This document shows, one piece after another, positions 33,001-43,161 of a DNA stretch of 64,000 bases. The notes under the pieces are model-generated. The model did no database searches, was not told the DNA's origin, and saw nothing but the letters and a program-made list of their open reading frames with translations. Source of the stretch: Heligmosomoides polygyrus polygyrus (Eukaryota > Nematoda > Chromadorea > Rhabditida > Heligmosomidae); assembly GCA_947396885.1 (NCBI GenBank), contig OX377202.1, positions 75,674,643 to 75,738,642 on the forward strand, written 5' to 3'. Position 1 is the first letter of the stretch; the number at the start of each line of letters is the position of its first letter. The position numbers and the translations under genes are program-made.

Positions 33001-36000
33001 TCCTGTAACTCCTGGCGAGACGACTTTGCAAGCATAGTCGTGAAGAAGTTAAACATTCTTCCGCCTTGCCGTTTCCGCGACATGACCTCACTCAGCTTCT
33101 GCAGCTGTGTAGCGTAGATGTTCGCTGTTACTGTGGTTCCATCGTTAAGGAGCTAATGATAGAGCATTCCTCGAGAATCCCACCAACAGCACAACATTAC
33201 TTTCCTCTGGTGGACGTCCGCCTTTGGTAGCTTCGGAGGTGGGAGCCACTTGGCCTTCCGAGTATGATTAACGAAGATGACGCAAGATTCGTCTCCCGTA
33301 ACGACGTTCTCGTGAAAGTCCTTATTACGAAAATGAACAAGGAGAGACTGAGCGATAGTCAGTCGCCAAGCCTTGTCCGAGTCACGGAGATCGTGGGGTA
33401 CCCAAGTTGAGACCACCTTGCGAAATCCAAGAGCGTGATGATGTGCAACGGAGGTATGATGACACTGAAGACCCACTGATAGTTAACGAGTGGTTGCGCT
33501 TGACATTTCTTTCAGAACGAGCCGCAATGCGTCGTCATTCACCGCCGACTGGCGTCTTGAGCGTTGCGCATCTTCGAAGGACACATCTCCGTCCTCGAAC
33601 CGCTTGAACAATCGAGACGCAGTCCATCGTGTAACAACGTTCTCCCCAAATACAGCACAGATGTTAGCTGCTGCTTGGCCTGCCGAGCGACGCTGCAGGA
33701 ATTCGTAGAACATCACTGGGCGTAGATCGCGCTGACTGATGGACCGTGGACCTAAGCCATTGCTTTCTCTTCACAGCAGTCGTAGTATTTATATACCCTC
33801 ATAAGCAACTTGCCACGCATGAGAAATATTTTAGGATGTTTGTGCTACAAGTACATGGCACCAAACACTACTTGGAAGTTCCCCTTAAGTCCTGAAAATT
33901 TTTCAAAATTTTTGGTGCACGACTTTTTCATCAACATAGTATTTAGGTGCTTGATAGGTTTCTGGTTTTGTTTTCCGAAGAGTTGGACATCAAACATGAT
34001 TCAGTGCGTTGAGCCGCTATCATTTCGTTTGCCTACATATTTTGCCTTCCAGAAAGCGAAAGGTGAACATTGTGGATGACGAAGAATGGGGCGATGACGT
34101 TTCCATAATTTCGCGAAGTGACAAGACATCGGTGAGGAACAGTACTCTGCATTTTAGTTCACATCTTGCATTGTGTTGCTTGCAGCTATCACTAGTTCGT
34201 GTAACTCCTGTAGTCTGAAACGGTTTGTTTCTTTCTAGTTTTTGGGTTGACAACACTTTTTGCTTTTTCAAAAGTGAGCTCCTCTTGCGACTGCTTTGAA
34301 CTATAAGGAAAATTGACCCCCTTTACTATATGTATTTTAAAAATATGTGGATGCTATTCGCACTCCAGGAGCTGCTCAGAAGTGCTCTTCTTACGGTTTC
34401 GTTTCAGGTAGGAACGATTGTCCTGAAGCTCTGCCTTGGACTCATCTTCATCGGTTCGGCCACAGGCGCCATCGTCTACGCAGTTATCACTTGTAAGTGA
34501 AGACGTCATCTCGCTGTGGTCGTAAAATTCCACGTCCGTGTTTTATGGCCCCTTTCAAATACCCGCGCATTAGCATAGTCCTAGAATTGAAGACTGGGGC
34601 AAGTAATGAAAGCTACAAAATAGGAAAGATGCATGTCCCTACCACCACTTGTGCTATGGAACAACACCGGTGGTATTAAGACACTTTTTTAAAGCGAAAA
34701 GCAGAGAGTGTTTGTGGAAGTCCAGTCTTGCACAAGGGGTTCTTGACCACAACAAACCGTCCTTGTAAGAATTTGCAAATTCTAGATGAACAGCTCGGGG
34801 TTAAGTAAAAATGGGGTGAAGGGACAAGTGCGTCAGGGCTTTATATAAGTTAGCCATTCAGCTTCTTTCGAGTGCGTTTCGTTGCCCAAGCTTCCTGTCT
34901 CTTCACCCTTCATTTCATGCAGACTTGAACCTCGACCTGAAGAAGAGTGGTGCCCAATATTTTTCCGTGAAAAAATACTGTTTTCAGCTTTAAAAAAATA
35001 AAACAACAACAACACAATTAATAAATAACAATTAATAAAATAATAGAATAACAATGCCTAACAATTAATAAAATAATAGAATTTATTTTAAAAAATATTA
35101 TAAAATACCACATACAAGATTAGAAATTTTAAATAATTTCTTTAAACAACAATACAGAGATAAAATTAAACCTTTACTTACTGAAAATAATCTAAACAAA
35201 AAAGTTTACACTCCTTATAAAACTATTCGGTTACTACAAAAGAAATTAATTTTTTGCCCTTTAGATAAAGCTAATAACAATTATGGAATCATCTGCAAAA
35301 AATTTTATTTACTTAATTTAATGAAAGAGATGGGAGTTACTTATAATATTAAAAACAATACATTAATAAACACTAACACAAGTAATACTTATGTTAATAT
35401 AAATAACGAAAACATTACATCTATTATAAACAAACATAAAAATTTCCTTCTTCAAAATAAACTAAATAATAATAATACTGAAGGTAGTTTACCAATAATT
35501 TATTCTTTACCTAAACTACACAAAAATCCTATTAAATTCAGATTTATTACAGGAGCCTATAATAGTAGTATAAAATCTTTAGCGTTAGAACTCTGCAACT
35601 TATTTACACATTTTAAAAATCATTTTATCAATTACTAATATTATAAATAACAACTGTAGAACAATTAAAACATATTGGGCTATTAATAATTGTAATATAA
35701 CACATGAACTATTTAATATTAAAAATGATAAAATCAAATTATACTCAGCGGATTTTACAGATATGTTCACAAATATACCACATAATGTCATAATAGAAAA
35801 TATCAAAAATCTTCTCAATATATGTTTTAAAAATGCAGGAAAACATTATATAGCTAGTAATGGGTATAAAACCTTCTATACAGATAATATTAAAGATAAC
35901 TATAAATACAGATATTATAATATTACAGATATTCTATATTTAGTTAATTATTTACTAATAAACAGTTACTGTATATTTATTAATAAGATATACAAACAAA

Positions 36001-39000
36001 ACATAGGCGTTCCACAAGGCGGAAATTTCAGTCCACTATTAGCAGATCTTACAATGTCGATGTTTGAATATGAATACTCTAAGAATACCATTATAAATGG
36101 TAATCAATTATTTAAACCATTCAGATATATGGACGATCTACTTATAATTCATAATTATAATGAAGAATTTATTGACAATACTTTAAATCTAATTTATAAA
36201 AATTTAATTGCTTTAAAAAAGACACATGAAAATGAATATAAATGTAATTATTTAGACATGACTATAAAAATTATTGACAACAAAATAATTACTAATTTAT
36301 ATAATAAAACAGATTCTTTTAATTTTAAAGTTAATAGCTTCCCACACAGAGATTCGGAAATCTCAATTATTATAAAAAGTAATACTATTTATACAGAAAC
36401 TTTAAGGATTGCAAAAACATGTTCCCAACTAGAATATTTTAATAATAAAATAAAAGAACTTTATGATATATTTATACATAATGGTTTTAACAAAAATTTT
36501 ATAGTTAAGAACATATTAAAATGTATTTACAAAAACCAATAAATTTTTTATAAATATAACTTAATAGATAATAATGTGAATAATAAAATGATTAATTTTA
36601 TTAAAAACATTAAATAATTATTCCAAAATATACTTTACTACTTTTTAAGGTCTATATCCACTCAATTCCTAATATTAATTATATCATGTTTAAACTACTC
36701 CAATACACCAACAATCAACACTGAATGCACATTAATCGTAACAGTAATATCAATATGTTAATGATATACACAACTGTGTAGTTTCTATTTTGGCATACGC
36801 TCACTGTGAGCGGTACTGGAGGAAGGAACAAACATACGTGAGTTTAATCAACACTTATTTAGTTTGTAGCATCTCCCCCTCTTCACTGATGAGCCACAGG
36901 GGAGGTGCTACAACATAAAATAAGGTTAGTATGAAGAATAATGTAGCGAAACGAACCTTCTTAGGTATTTTTGTTTTCAATTTTAATATTTCTAATATTT
37001 AATATTATTTACAGAAAAAGCTAATTAATGAAGAGGCATTGTTATCCATCAGCCACCTCCGACTAGTGTGCCCTTTTTCATCTGCACATCGTCCTGATGA
37101 TGATTCGATAAGCTTCGCAACGAGGGATGTGGCCATGTTGCTGATGTGACCTCTCTGAAATTCTGCTTGTTCGCATGTCTGACCTTCGTCTACAACTCTG
37201 CAGATCCCAGTTATGAATACTTGGAAGCGGAGAAGTGTCCCAATTGAATTCCGAATCTCGTAAACCGTGCATAGCTCATGATTACGATGAGTCCGTCGAA
37301 AGCGTAAACCAGACAAGCTGCAGACTAAGGGATGTTGTCAATATGCGGAATTGTTTCTGCCCTCTCTGATACGAATGGGTTCGATAATCTCTATCACCTC
37401 AAAGCGAAATCTACCAGCATTCTGATCCCGTTTTCACGTTGTCTGGGGAAATCGAGGCCATAACACTTAAGGCATGTGAATTGCTGCGAAACCACCCAAA
37501 GCACAAACAGATATCTAACCCTGCTTCTGAAGAAGCCCATACTTGATAGGAAAGCTATTATATGTGGATTTAAGTCGAGTAAGCGCTTTGAGATTATGCT
37601 TTGTTCCATGTTTAACAATTTCCACCACGCCCTAAACCCTAAATCCCATACTGGCCATGTTCGGTGAGCTGGAATGAGTTTATTTCGGATGCTCGCCATG
37701 TACTGGGAGCTATTGCTAACCACAGGTACTTGAAAACCAATGCGCGTGCAAGCTCAATGCCGCCAATCAGAATGGAGCCGGACTCGTTCACGTCAGTCGT
37801 TAGGTAATCGGTCTTGCCGTTCAATTTGAGTCTGAACATAGCCAAACGGTCGCACCAAGCTTGCACCTGCCGCTTGAGATCACCTCTGTCTTCGCAGGCG
37901 AGCACCACCTACATAGAACAGGGCACAGGGCGGTAACTAAGCCCAGCGATTTAAACCTCACCTCCTGAACTTTTTAATTCATTATCTGACGTCAAAACCA
38001 CTTTGGCGTTATGCTATTTACTGCCGCAAGATTGGTAACCATAAACTCCGCCAGGAAGTGCGATTGCTCACTTCATTGCGAGGCAAATATCGATTCTGAA
38101 AACGCATAGTTAACAGATAAACGAGTATGCTCACAGCCCATGAAGAATGTGACTTTACAATACGCAATTTGGTCGCCACAAAAAAGTAGCTTGATTACAG
38201 AAATTGAAAACGTCCAACAAAGTTTCACATATCGTTTATTCCGCCATTGCGGGTTAATGGACCTTTCGTACGAGCAACGCCTATCCCAACTTGGCGCCGA
38301 TTCTTTAGAATTCAGAAGAAAAATTGCGGATGCAACAATATACAAATTGACTACAAATGAGATCGATCTTAGTATCTCTGATCTGTTTGAAATTTCTCGG
38401 ACAATTAGCATTAATAGGGGACATCCATATCGGATAAGACCTAATAAACCTAATACGACTCAGTACAAAAACTCGTTCCTCGTAAAAAGTGTAAATCTAT
38501 GGAACAGTTTAAACAACGACCTTTTCATATACAGAAACTCCCATGCATTCCAGACTCATCTCTCATTGATATTAAGATAAATTTTTTCTAATTAACATAG
38601 CAATCTTCTTCACAACCACTGTCATAAACAATTTCTAAGTCACATGCTTTCACAACTATAATTTAAGAATTTTATTATACCATTTTGTTATATCGAAGTG
38701 CTAGTTACTGTAATCATAACATTGAGGTTTCTCTGCACGGCTTCTGATATGTCCCCATATTTAAATGGTTGAAGATCGACATACTTATATATAGGTATAT
38801 TATTGGATCTCTTATTACAAGCGAAGAACTATTCGCCATATCTTATCATCAACTATGGTTGTATTATATGGATCTCGTATCACAAACCAAGAACTATGCA
38901 TCATATCTCCTCAAGGACTATGATTATCTCTTATCCAAGCCAAGAACTACGTCAAGCCAAACTACGCCAAGTCAAGAACTATGCCTAACTTCGCCATCAA

Positions 39001-42000
39001 GCCAAGAAGTACGTCAAGCCAAGAACTACACCAAGCCAAGAGCTATACCTAACTTCGTCACCCATCTATACTATCTACTGCAATTGGCACAATAAATGTT
39101 TAATGTTTAATACTGAACCATAATGTGTTTCAGGCTCAATGTTTCGTTAGAAAATGTCTGCAACCTACTTGGCCAGATTAGTTTATTAAAATTTTAACAT
39201 GCCTTCACATCTTTTTCAACCACTAAGGCAAGGAAATTGTTAAAAACTGGCCTCCTCTCCACAGCGAGTGTTCGACTTCCTTCAGTTGGTTTGAAAGTTC
39301 ACAGAATTTCTAATACCCAGCTCTGGAGTCAGCATCTCCTTTCATGCATTCCACAATGAAGATCTTAGATGTGTTGACTGCAGAAAGCGAATCCTTACAC
39401 CATTTACTACATTCTAAAGGGCTGTCTAAGGTGGCTTCTAAAAGCTGTTCTCCACTTAGTAAGCGCTGTGAATGTTAGCAACCGCCTACTTGATAACGGT
39501 AGCGGCATAGGTCATAATGATTTCGTGGTATTCGCCACTGAATGATTCGGTGTTTGCGCCACTGCAAAGGAGCGGAGCACTAGATAGGGCGCAACGATGA
39601 ATAGGATCCTCGGTTGTTGTTGACCTTGACCCTAACTAGGCTATCACGCAATGCCCGGAGGAGACATTCGGAGGGTCCATTAATCCCTCCGAAGTCAACG
39701 AACTAGTACGAGACTTTTCTGGGAAAGATAAACCAGCGGCTTGTCCCTCAACGGACCACCGCAGCTCATCCTATGTGCTGAGCATGTATTCCACGACATT
39801 ATGCATGATATCTCGAGGAAGTAGAATGCCTGGCGTGTCCCAAAGAGCTATTAATTAAAGGCGACTGTTATCCTTCATCATTGAAACCTTACCATAGCTT
39901 ATAGTATTTCGCAGCGCGATCGGGAGAAACTTCATTGTACAGGATTGATTTTATTCCTCCCAGTGATAGAAACAAATAAAAGATTTAGGGTTCTATAAAT
40001 TTTTTTTATTCAGCAGAAGAGAGTCAGAATCAGCCCATCGACGTGAATGCAACTCTCTACTTTCCATACGATATCAATCAACAATGCCCCAACGGTACGC
40101 TGACGATGCTCTATCGGAAAGGAGTTGTGAATGGAGAGGAGCAGTATACGGTAAGCTCGGTATAGCTACCAAATGTGAACGTTGAAGTGGTTTTCTTGAA
40201 GTTCTCGTCGTTGTAGACGGCGGACCACGTTATTCTTAGAACGGAAATGCCTTAGCCCTAGAAAGTGCCTTCAATTGGTTCTATAAAGAGCTATGAGGAA
40301 CTTTGTGCCAAACGAGCTACACACACACGGGTGCACAAATGGATAAGAGGATGAAAATTGTTGAGTTCTCAAGCCAATTTCAAAAGGCTGCTTTCAGAAC
40401 AGACATCAGATTCGGATTTTGAGCTTTTAAGTAAGATAGCTAACAAAATTGACAGGATATTGTTACTCAAGCACAACACACTAAACCTAGCCTACAAAAG
40501 GACGGTGGTTTGGAATTCTTGCCCAGGAGAGACCACCCCGAGTTCGATTTACTTTTCTAGGCATTCCTCTCCCTCACCCTACATAGAGTAGATTATTTCG
40601 TTAGATCCATCATTCGATATTCATTATTTATTCGGATGGAAATGAAAAAAATGGAAAAAAAGTTATGTATTCGCATAGCACCTCTTGAACCATACCATCC
40701 CCGATTTCTAGCGGCTTAGAAAAAAGCATTTTCAGATCTTACTTTGGAACCTGCCCCGTTCGCCAGTAAAAAATTATAAATATTTCTAGCCAGACTAAAT
40801 CAGAGACATTTTTGGGACTCACACTAGAAGAGCAGCATGTTCACTTTAAAAAACTGAAGGTGTTTCTTAATTGCTTTTGCAAAAAAATATAGCTAACTCT
40901 ACAGTTCCAAGTGATTCTTCTGTTCTAAATTGGATTGACTTTATTTTTCCGATTTGTTATTATTATTTTTATTCTAAATTTTTATTTATTTCGCGAAGGT
41001 CATCTAAACTTGGAACCTGGGTGGATATAGATGCTTTTGATGCTTCATTAGAGGATTTGAAACTGAAAATATGCACCTGTTGTCTCTATACATGTTTCGG
41101 CGGTTGTGCCGCAGTGTTTTCCATCGTTTTCATTCCGATAGCAAAATACAGGAGCTCTTCAAGGTGCTTTCTGCGCTTCCACTGGTGTTGTTCTATGAAA
41201 GAGGAGCAATCTTGCAAGAATTACCGTATACCAGAGTGACTAGCCTGTCGCGCTGTTCTCACCCCTGCAATGCTTTGAAATGTTTTGTTGAAATAAAGAA
41301 AATAGAAATATGTAGAAATACACATGGAAATATGAAACAATTTGAGGAAGCTAAGGCTTTATAAAATGCCGTACTAAGAGGGCTGAAATCGAATAGAGTC
41401 GGAATAGGAATTGCCCAGAACTTGGAGAATCCACCGCCAAATCACGTCCTTGAACCTGTGTTCGATCAAGGAAAAAATATTTAATAAAGCTGGTTAATAG
41501 TATGTTAGTATAATAACGTGTTAACAACATGGTTACAAAAGTTTATTTGTGTGCACATTTGCGTTTTTATTAGTAACAAATAATAGTGACTCTTTCGGAG
41601 CTTGACGCATATGTGTGAACCATGTATGACATTTCCACCTCAAATTGATACCTTTGAAATCCCCTTGATCAGTTTCGACACGTTTTAAACTGGATTTTAT
41701 AAAAAAGGAGTCAAATAGCAAAGAAGCTCTTTTCGAATTTATGTGGAAACTTATTAATCACATGTTCCAAAAATATGAAGGCAACGTTTGAATTTTTCAT
41801 GAAGTTCGCCATTTGAAATAATAAAATAGCTATTTGAAATGAGTCTAGGCTTATTATAGTGTTCAAAAAACAGAAAATTTTTAGTTTTTTATGGAAGTGG
41901 ATGGGCCATGCATTCGTTCAGCACGTCCAAAATTCTTTTGCTATTAATAAAATAAAAATTTAGTCCTGCATTGCGCGATCTACTATCAGCATGATGTACT

Positions 42001-43161
42001 TTGCAGTACTTTTTTCATACTTTTTATTTTTACTTTTCTGCACTTCAACATATTCCTGTGATTAATCACACAGCTAAAAGAATATTTTCAGTACTCAAAC
42101 AGTGTACTCACAATCCTGGAACGGTATGTAAAGAAATAGCCTAATTCTTAAAGAAGGTCATAGTAAATTCTTTTAATCTGAAAAGTTGCCTTGACCTTCT
42201 TGGAGCGTGACCAGACATGATTTGGAAGATGTCCATTTCAACATGGAATGTGTTCAAATTCACTTCATAAGTCTCCTTTTTGCTTTGAAAGCATGCAGCT
42301 CGTGGGAGAATAAACTTTGACATTTCTCACTCATCTACAGTCCTTGCTTACAGTGCCGATCATTCCATGTTTTTCTCTTTTTTTCAATGCAGGCGTCTCA
42401 ACGCTTCTCTGCAATGCTGTATGATCGCTAGGTCCGCAATTTCTCTCACATCAAAGAACTGTTCAGTATGTCTCGTACGACACCGCCTGGGTGCAGGATG
42501 CCACCAAGAAGCGGCTCTACCATCGCGTGGGTCTGACGCCAAGTGACTGGCAGTATTCGTACTACGTCTTTCAAGACATCACCTACTTCCAAACGAAGGT
42601 GCGCTGCACGCGCATGGACCAGGGCTACAGCGAGTTCATCGAGGGGTCAGTGATTCTCGTAATTTCTCAAACTCTAATCGTAGTTACGAAACCCACTGCC
42701 CTTTCGACGGAGCACTAAACCAGAAGAACTGCTACCCTTCGTGCGGTTTTTTACCTAATACTTCGCTTTCAGGATGGGTTTAACGTATATCAGGAAACAA
42801 CGAGACGAACAAGTCTCCCTGAATGGTCGGTATAGGGAGGTAATCGTCTACGAGGGCGAACCACCGGAAGACGTCGACATCAACGGACGACATCCGTCGC
42901 TCATCCGAGGCTACTCTTCGGAACAGAGAAGTGTGTTTTGATACTTCGTCTTACGTATCAGGATGTACATAAAAGGTACATACGTGAAGACTTAGACCAA
43001 ACCAACGCCGTTTAGATGTGACATACGGCTGGGAGCTGTACTTCCCGCACTCCACCAACTTCTCGCTGTACAAGCAAGAGTACTGGTATCCGACGATGAA
43101 ATCGAAGGAGCCCGACTGGAGCATCTTCAACGACATTCCGGATTCGTGCATCAATTCATGA
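30094..43161 (+). CDS. 273-aa type II membrane protein (7 exons), unrecognised
   Basis: Exons: 30094-30131, 34053-34131, 34408-34492, 40014-40150, 42467-42645, 42773-42930, 43016-43161; all phases join and the total is 822 nt with the stop. The start is MSVDGSGSSHSGRKRKVN, then an acidic, Ser-rich cytoplasmic part (DDEEWGDDVS), a single hydrophobic segment at about residues 41-66 (IVLKLCLGLIFIG...AIVYAVI), and an ectodomain of about 205 residues. The ectodomain has glycosylation sequons at N79, N94, N226 and N240, cysteines at 92, 160 and 270, and many aromatics (WELYFPHSTNF, KQEYWYPTMK). There is no N-terminal signal peptide, so N-in/C-out topology is inferred. Two introns of 3.9 and 5.5 kb are full of transposons, and a 200-base gap lies in the first. 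Exon 1 rests on phase fit alone. The function is unknown. Confidence 0.82.
30566..30735 (-). repeat. tRNA-derived SINE copy 7 (head lost)
   Basis: Contains the tail ggataaaagataaaggacgg, then tttttgggcatgcgc, cgtggaggcgatttgaatgcg, gatgaacaattcagtg and cccaaacaagtctcgtacc. It ends before the promoter-box half. It lies in the first intron of the 273-aa gene. Confidence 0.75.
30994..31193. other. Assembly gap (200 N)
   Basis: A run of exactly 200 N in the first intron of the 273-aa gene. The right side abuts RTE fragment sequence, so an unresolved repeat probably caused the break. The true size is unknown. Confidence 0.99.
31194..31951 (-). mobile_element. Internally deleted RTE copy (copy 3)
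   Basis: Read on minus, it starts like copies 1 and 2 (ggtggcgatgtccg at 31951), runs through the endonuclease N-terminal half (CAVQEMRWSC, TTSGVGIIVSERFRDSIVSV), then jumps at about 31405-31411 straight to the element C-terminus (GVAPIADKMREARLRWYGHV, GKRPRGRPKQR) and reaches the gap. Compared with copy 1 the jump removes about 2.3 kb (16149 to about 18456), with a shared tcg at the joint, and keeps the frame. It lacks the reverse transcriptase and is non-autonomous. Confidence 0.88.
32048..32115. repeat. 68-bp near-perfect hairpin
   Basis: Arms aggtaaagaggttcactgt...tagagt and actcta...acagtgaacccttttacct are 28 bases each, with about three mismatches and a 12-base loop. The surroundings are non-coding. 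It may be a tiny inverted-repeat element or a structured transcript. Confidence 0.85.
32188..32262 (+). other. tRNA-like T-arm / B box
   Basis: The sequence acgggttcgagtcccggtc can form a perfect T-stem (CGGG/CCCG) around ttcgagt and matches the pol III B box. A weaker gtagagcattctcgac upstream lies where D-arm and anticodon-arm sequence would be, but no full cloverleaf or acceptor pairing is evident. It is probably a tRNA-derived repeat head, not a working tRNA. Confidence 0.5.
32683..33939 (-). mobile_element. mariner-family DNA transposon
   Basis: A 1257-bp element. The terminal inverted repeats are 28 bp, at 32683-32710 (ttaggttggtgaaaaagtc...) and 33912-33939 (inverse tatgttgatgaaaaagtcg...), with a few mismatches. 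TA dinucleotides flank both ends (32681-32682 and 33940-33941), the classic mariner/Tc1 target duplication. The transposase relic is on minus. The element sits 113 bp upstream of exon 2 of the 273-aa gene. Confidence 0.95.
32754..33716 (-). pseudogene. mariner transposase, inactivated
   Basis: The N-terminal part (33716-33483: QAAANICAVFGENVVTRWTA, DGDVSFED) is the helix-turn-helix region. After an in-frame stop at 33483-33485, the catalytic part reads VTGDESCVIFVNH (first Asp, usual TGDESW). Then comes a stop after GMLYH, followed by KLSEVMSRKRQGG. A frameshift throws the second Asp (LHDYA) out of frame, there is another stop, and the end is EVPPHPPFSSDLAPSDYHLF with the third Asp. Three stops and a shift make it dead. 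Confidence 0.93.
34700..35071. other. Intron sequence upstream of PLE-1
   Basis: No gene. Near its 3' end caattaataaaataatagaat occurs twice (35028 and 35060) just before the reverse-transcriptase frame opens. This marks the region where the 5' end of PLE-1 is lost. Confidence 0.5.
35072..36542 (+). pseudogene. PLE-1 reverse transcriptase, one frameshift
   Basis: The first frame (35072-35638) contains FCPLDKANNNYGIICKKFY and IIYSLPKLHKNPIKFRFITG. The second (about 35640-36542) contains KTYWAINNC, LYSADFTDMFTNIPH (motif A), IGVPQGGNFSPLLADL (motif B), FRYMDDLLII (motif C with intact DD), then CNYLDMTIKII and TNLYNKTDSFNFKVNSFPH. These are Penelope-type rather than LTR or non-LTR motifs. A single extra base near 35632 (after KNHFIN) accounts for the break; otherwise about 470 residues are open. 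The N-terminal part is missing compared with PLE-2. Confidence 0.9.
36866..36959 (+). ncRNA. Tandem stem-loops with hammerhead-core halves (PLE-1)
   Basis: Hairpin 1 (36866-36911): gtagcatctcccc pairs with ggggaggtgctac (one G-U), and the loop contains cttcactgatgagcc. Hairpin 2 (36922-36959): aaggtt pairs with aacctt, and the loop contains tatgaag and gtagcgaaac. The loop parts match those at 50838-50920 in PLE-2, while the stems differ in sequence yet still pair. CTGATGAG (36886-36893) and GAAAC (36948-36952) are the two conserved strands of a hammerhead core, and the flanking GCCAC/GTAGC could form helix II with one mismatch. Ribozyme activity is inference. Confidence 0.6.
37005..37316 (-). 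pseudogene. RTE-1-like reverse transcriptase scrap
   Basis: On minus the frame includes RVVDEGQTCEQAEFQRG and TSLVAKLIES, corresponding to RTLDEGQPCEQAGFRGG and HTITKLIEV of the element at 25.3-28.6 kb. Only this short block survives. It lies in the 34493-40013 intron. Confidence 0.8.
37640..37908 (-). pseudogene. RTE reverse transcriptase scrap
   Basis: The minus frame reads VLACEDRGDLKRQVQAWCDR, LTTDVNESGSI and IELARALVFKYL, equal to the region just after the YADD box of the 15615-18747 element. It preserves the DLKRQVQAWCD frame that copy 1 has lost. It is a short isolated fragment. Confidence 0.85.
38130..38580 (+). pseudogene. CR1/Jockey-like reverse transcriptase C-terminus
   Basis: One open frame (from 38140) reads AIWSPQKSSLITEIENVQQ, YEQRLSQLGADSLEFRRKIA, ISINRGHPYRIRP and YKNSFLVKSVNLWNSLNND. 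This matches the usual end of CR1/L2/Jockey-type polymerases (IEKVQR...YEERL..L.L..LE.RR...RGH...K..F..R....WN.LP). The upstream polymerase is absent, so it is a 5'-truncated copy. The 3' end is near 38580. Confidence 0.75.
38790..39065 (+). repeat. Imperfect tandem repeats with an aagaacta core
   Basis: Units such as gccaagaactacgtcaagcc recur with 20-22 base spacing at 38935-39050. More diverged units built on aagaactat...catatct lie at 38820-38935. It is intronic. The short ORFs across it are Lys/Thr/Ser/Gln-rich repeats and not taken as genes. Confidence 0.75.
39655..39845 (+). repeat. tRNA-derived SINE copy 8 (degenerate)
   Basis: Shares ggaggagacattcgg, attaatccctccgaag, gggaaagataaaccagcggc, caacggaccaccgcag and cgaggaagtagaatgcc with the plus-oriented SINE body. 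The promoter boxes are eroded. Confidence 0.6.
40151..42466. other. Intron of the 273-aa gene, no element recognised
   Basis: AT-rich intron between the exons ending at 40150 and starting at 42467. A 122-codon frame at 40871-41239 lacks family features and is probably chance. Confidence 0.5.

Larger units (their letters stand above)
35072..36960 (+). mobile_element. Penelope-like element, 5' truncated (PLE-1)
   Basis: Very AT-rich compared with its surroundings. The reverse transcriptase runs from 35072 to 36542. A further 420 bp without coding follows, including two stem-loops at 36866-36959 that recur in PLE-2. There is no GIY-YIG domain on either side of the reverse transcriptase, so the endonuclease was either N-terminal and lost with the 5' end, or never present. 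It lies in the 34493-40013 intron, in the same direction as the host gene. Confidence 0.88.

Noticed and set aside
34930..34990. CTGAAGA ... GTGAAA as a 5' hammerhead of PLE-1
   Set aside because: The flanking strands do not pair convincingly, and there is no matching sequence upstream of PLE-2.
35072..36960. CRISPR arrays, bacterial operons or phage genes
   Set aside because: None seen. Introns, SINEs, mariner and PLEs show this is animal DNA, and no regularly spaced repeat array exists.
38769..39095. 108-codon open frame
   Set aside because: Runs over imperfect tandem repeats (aagaacta units); composition is repeat-driven.
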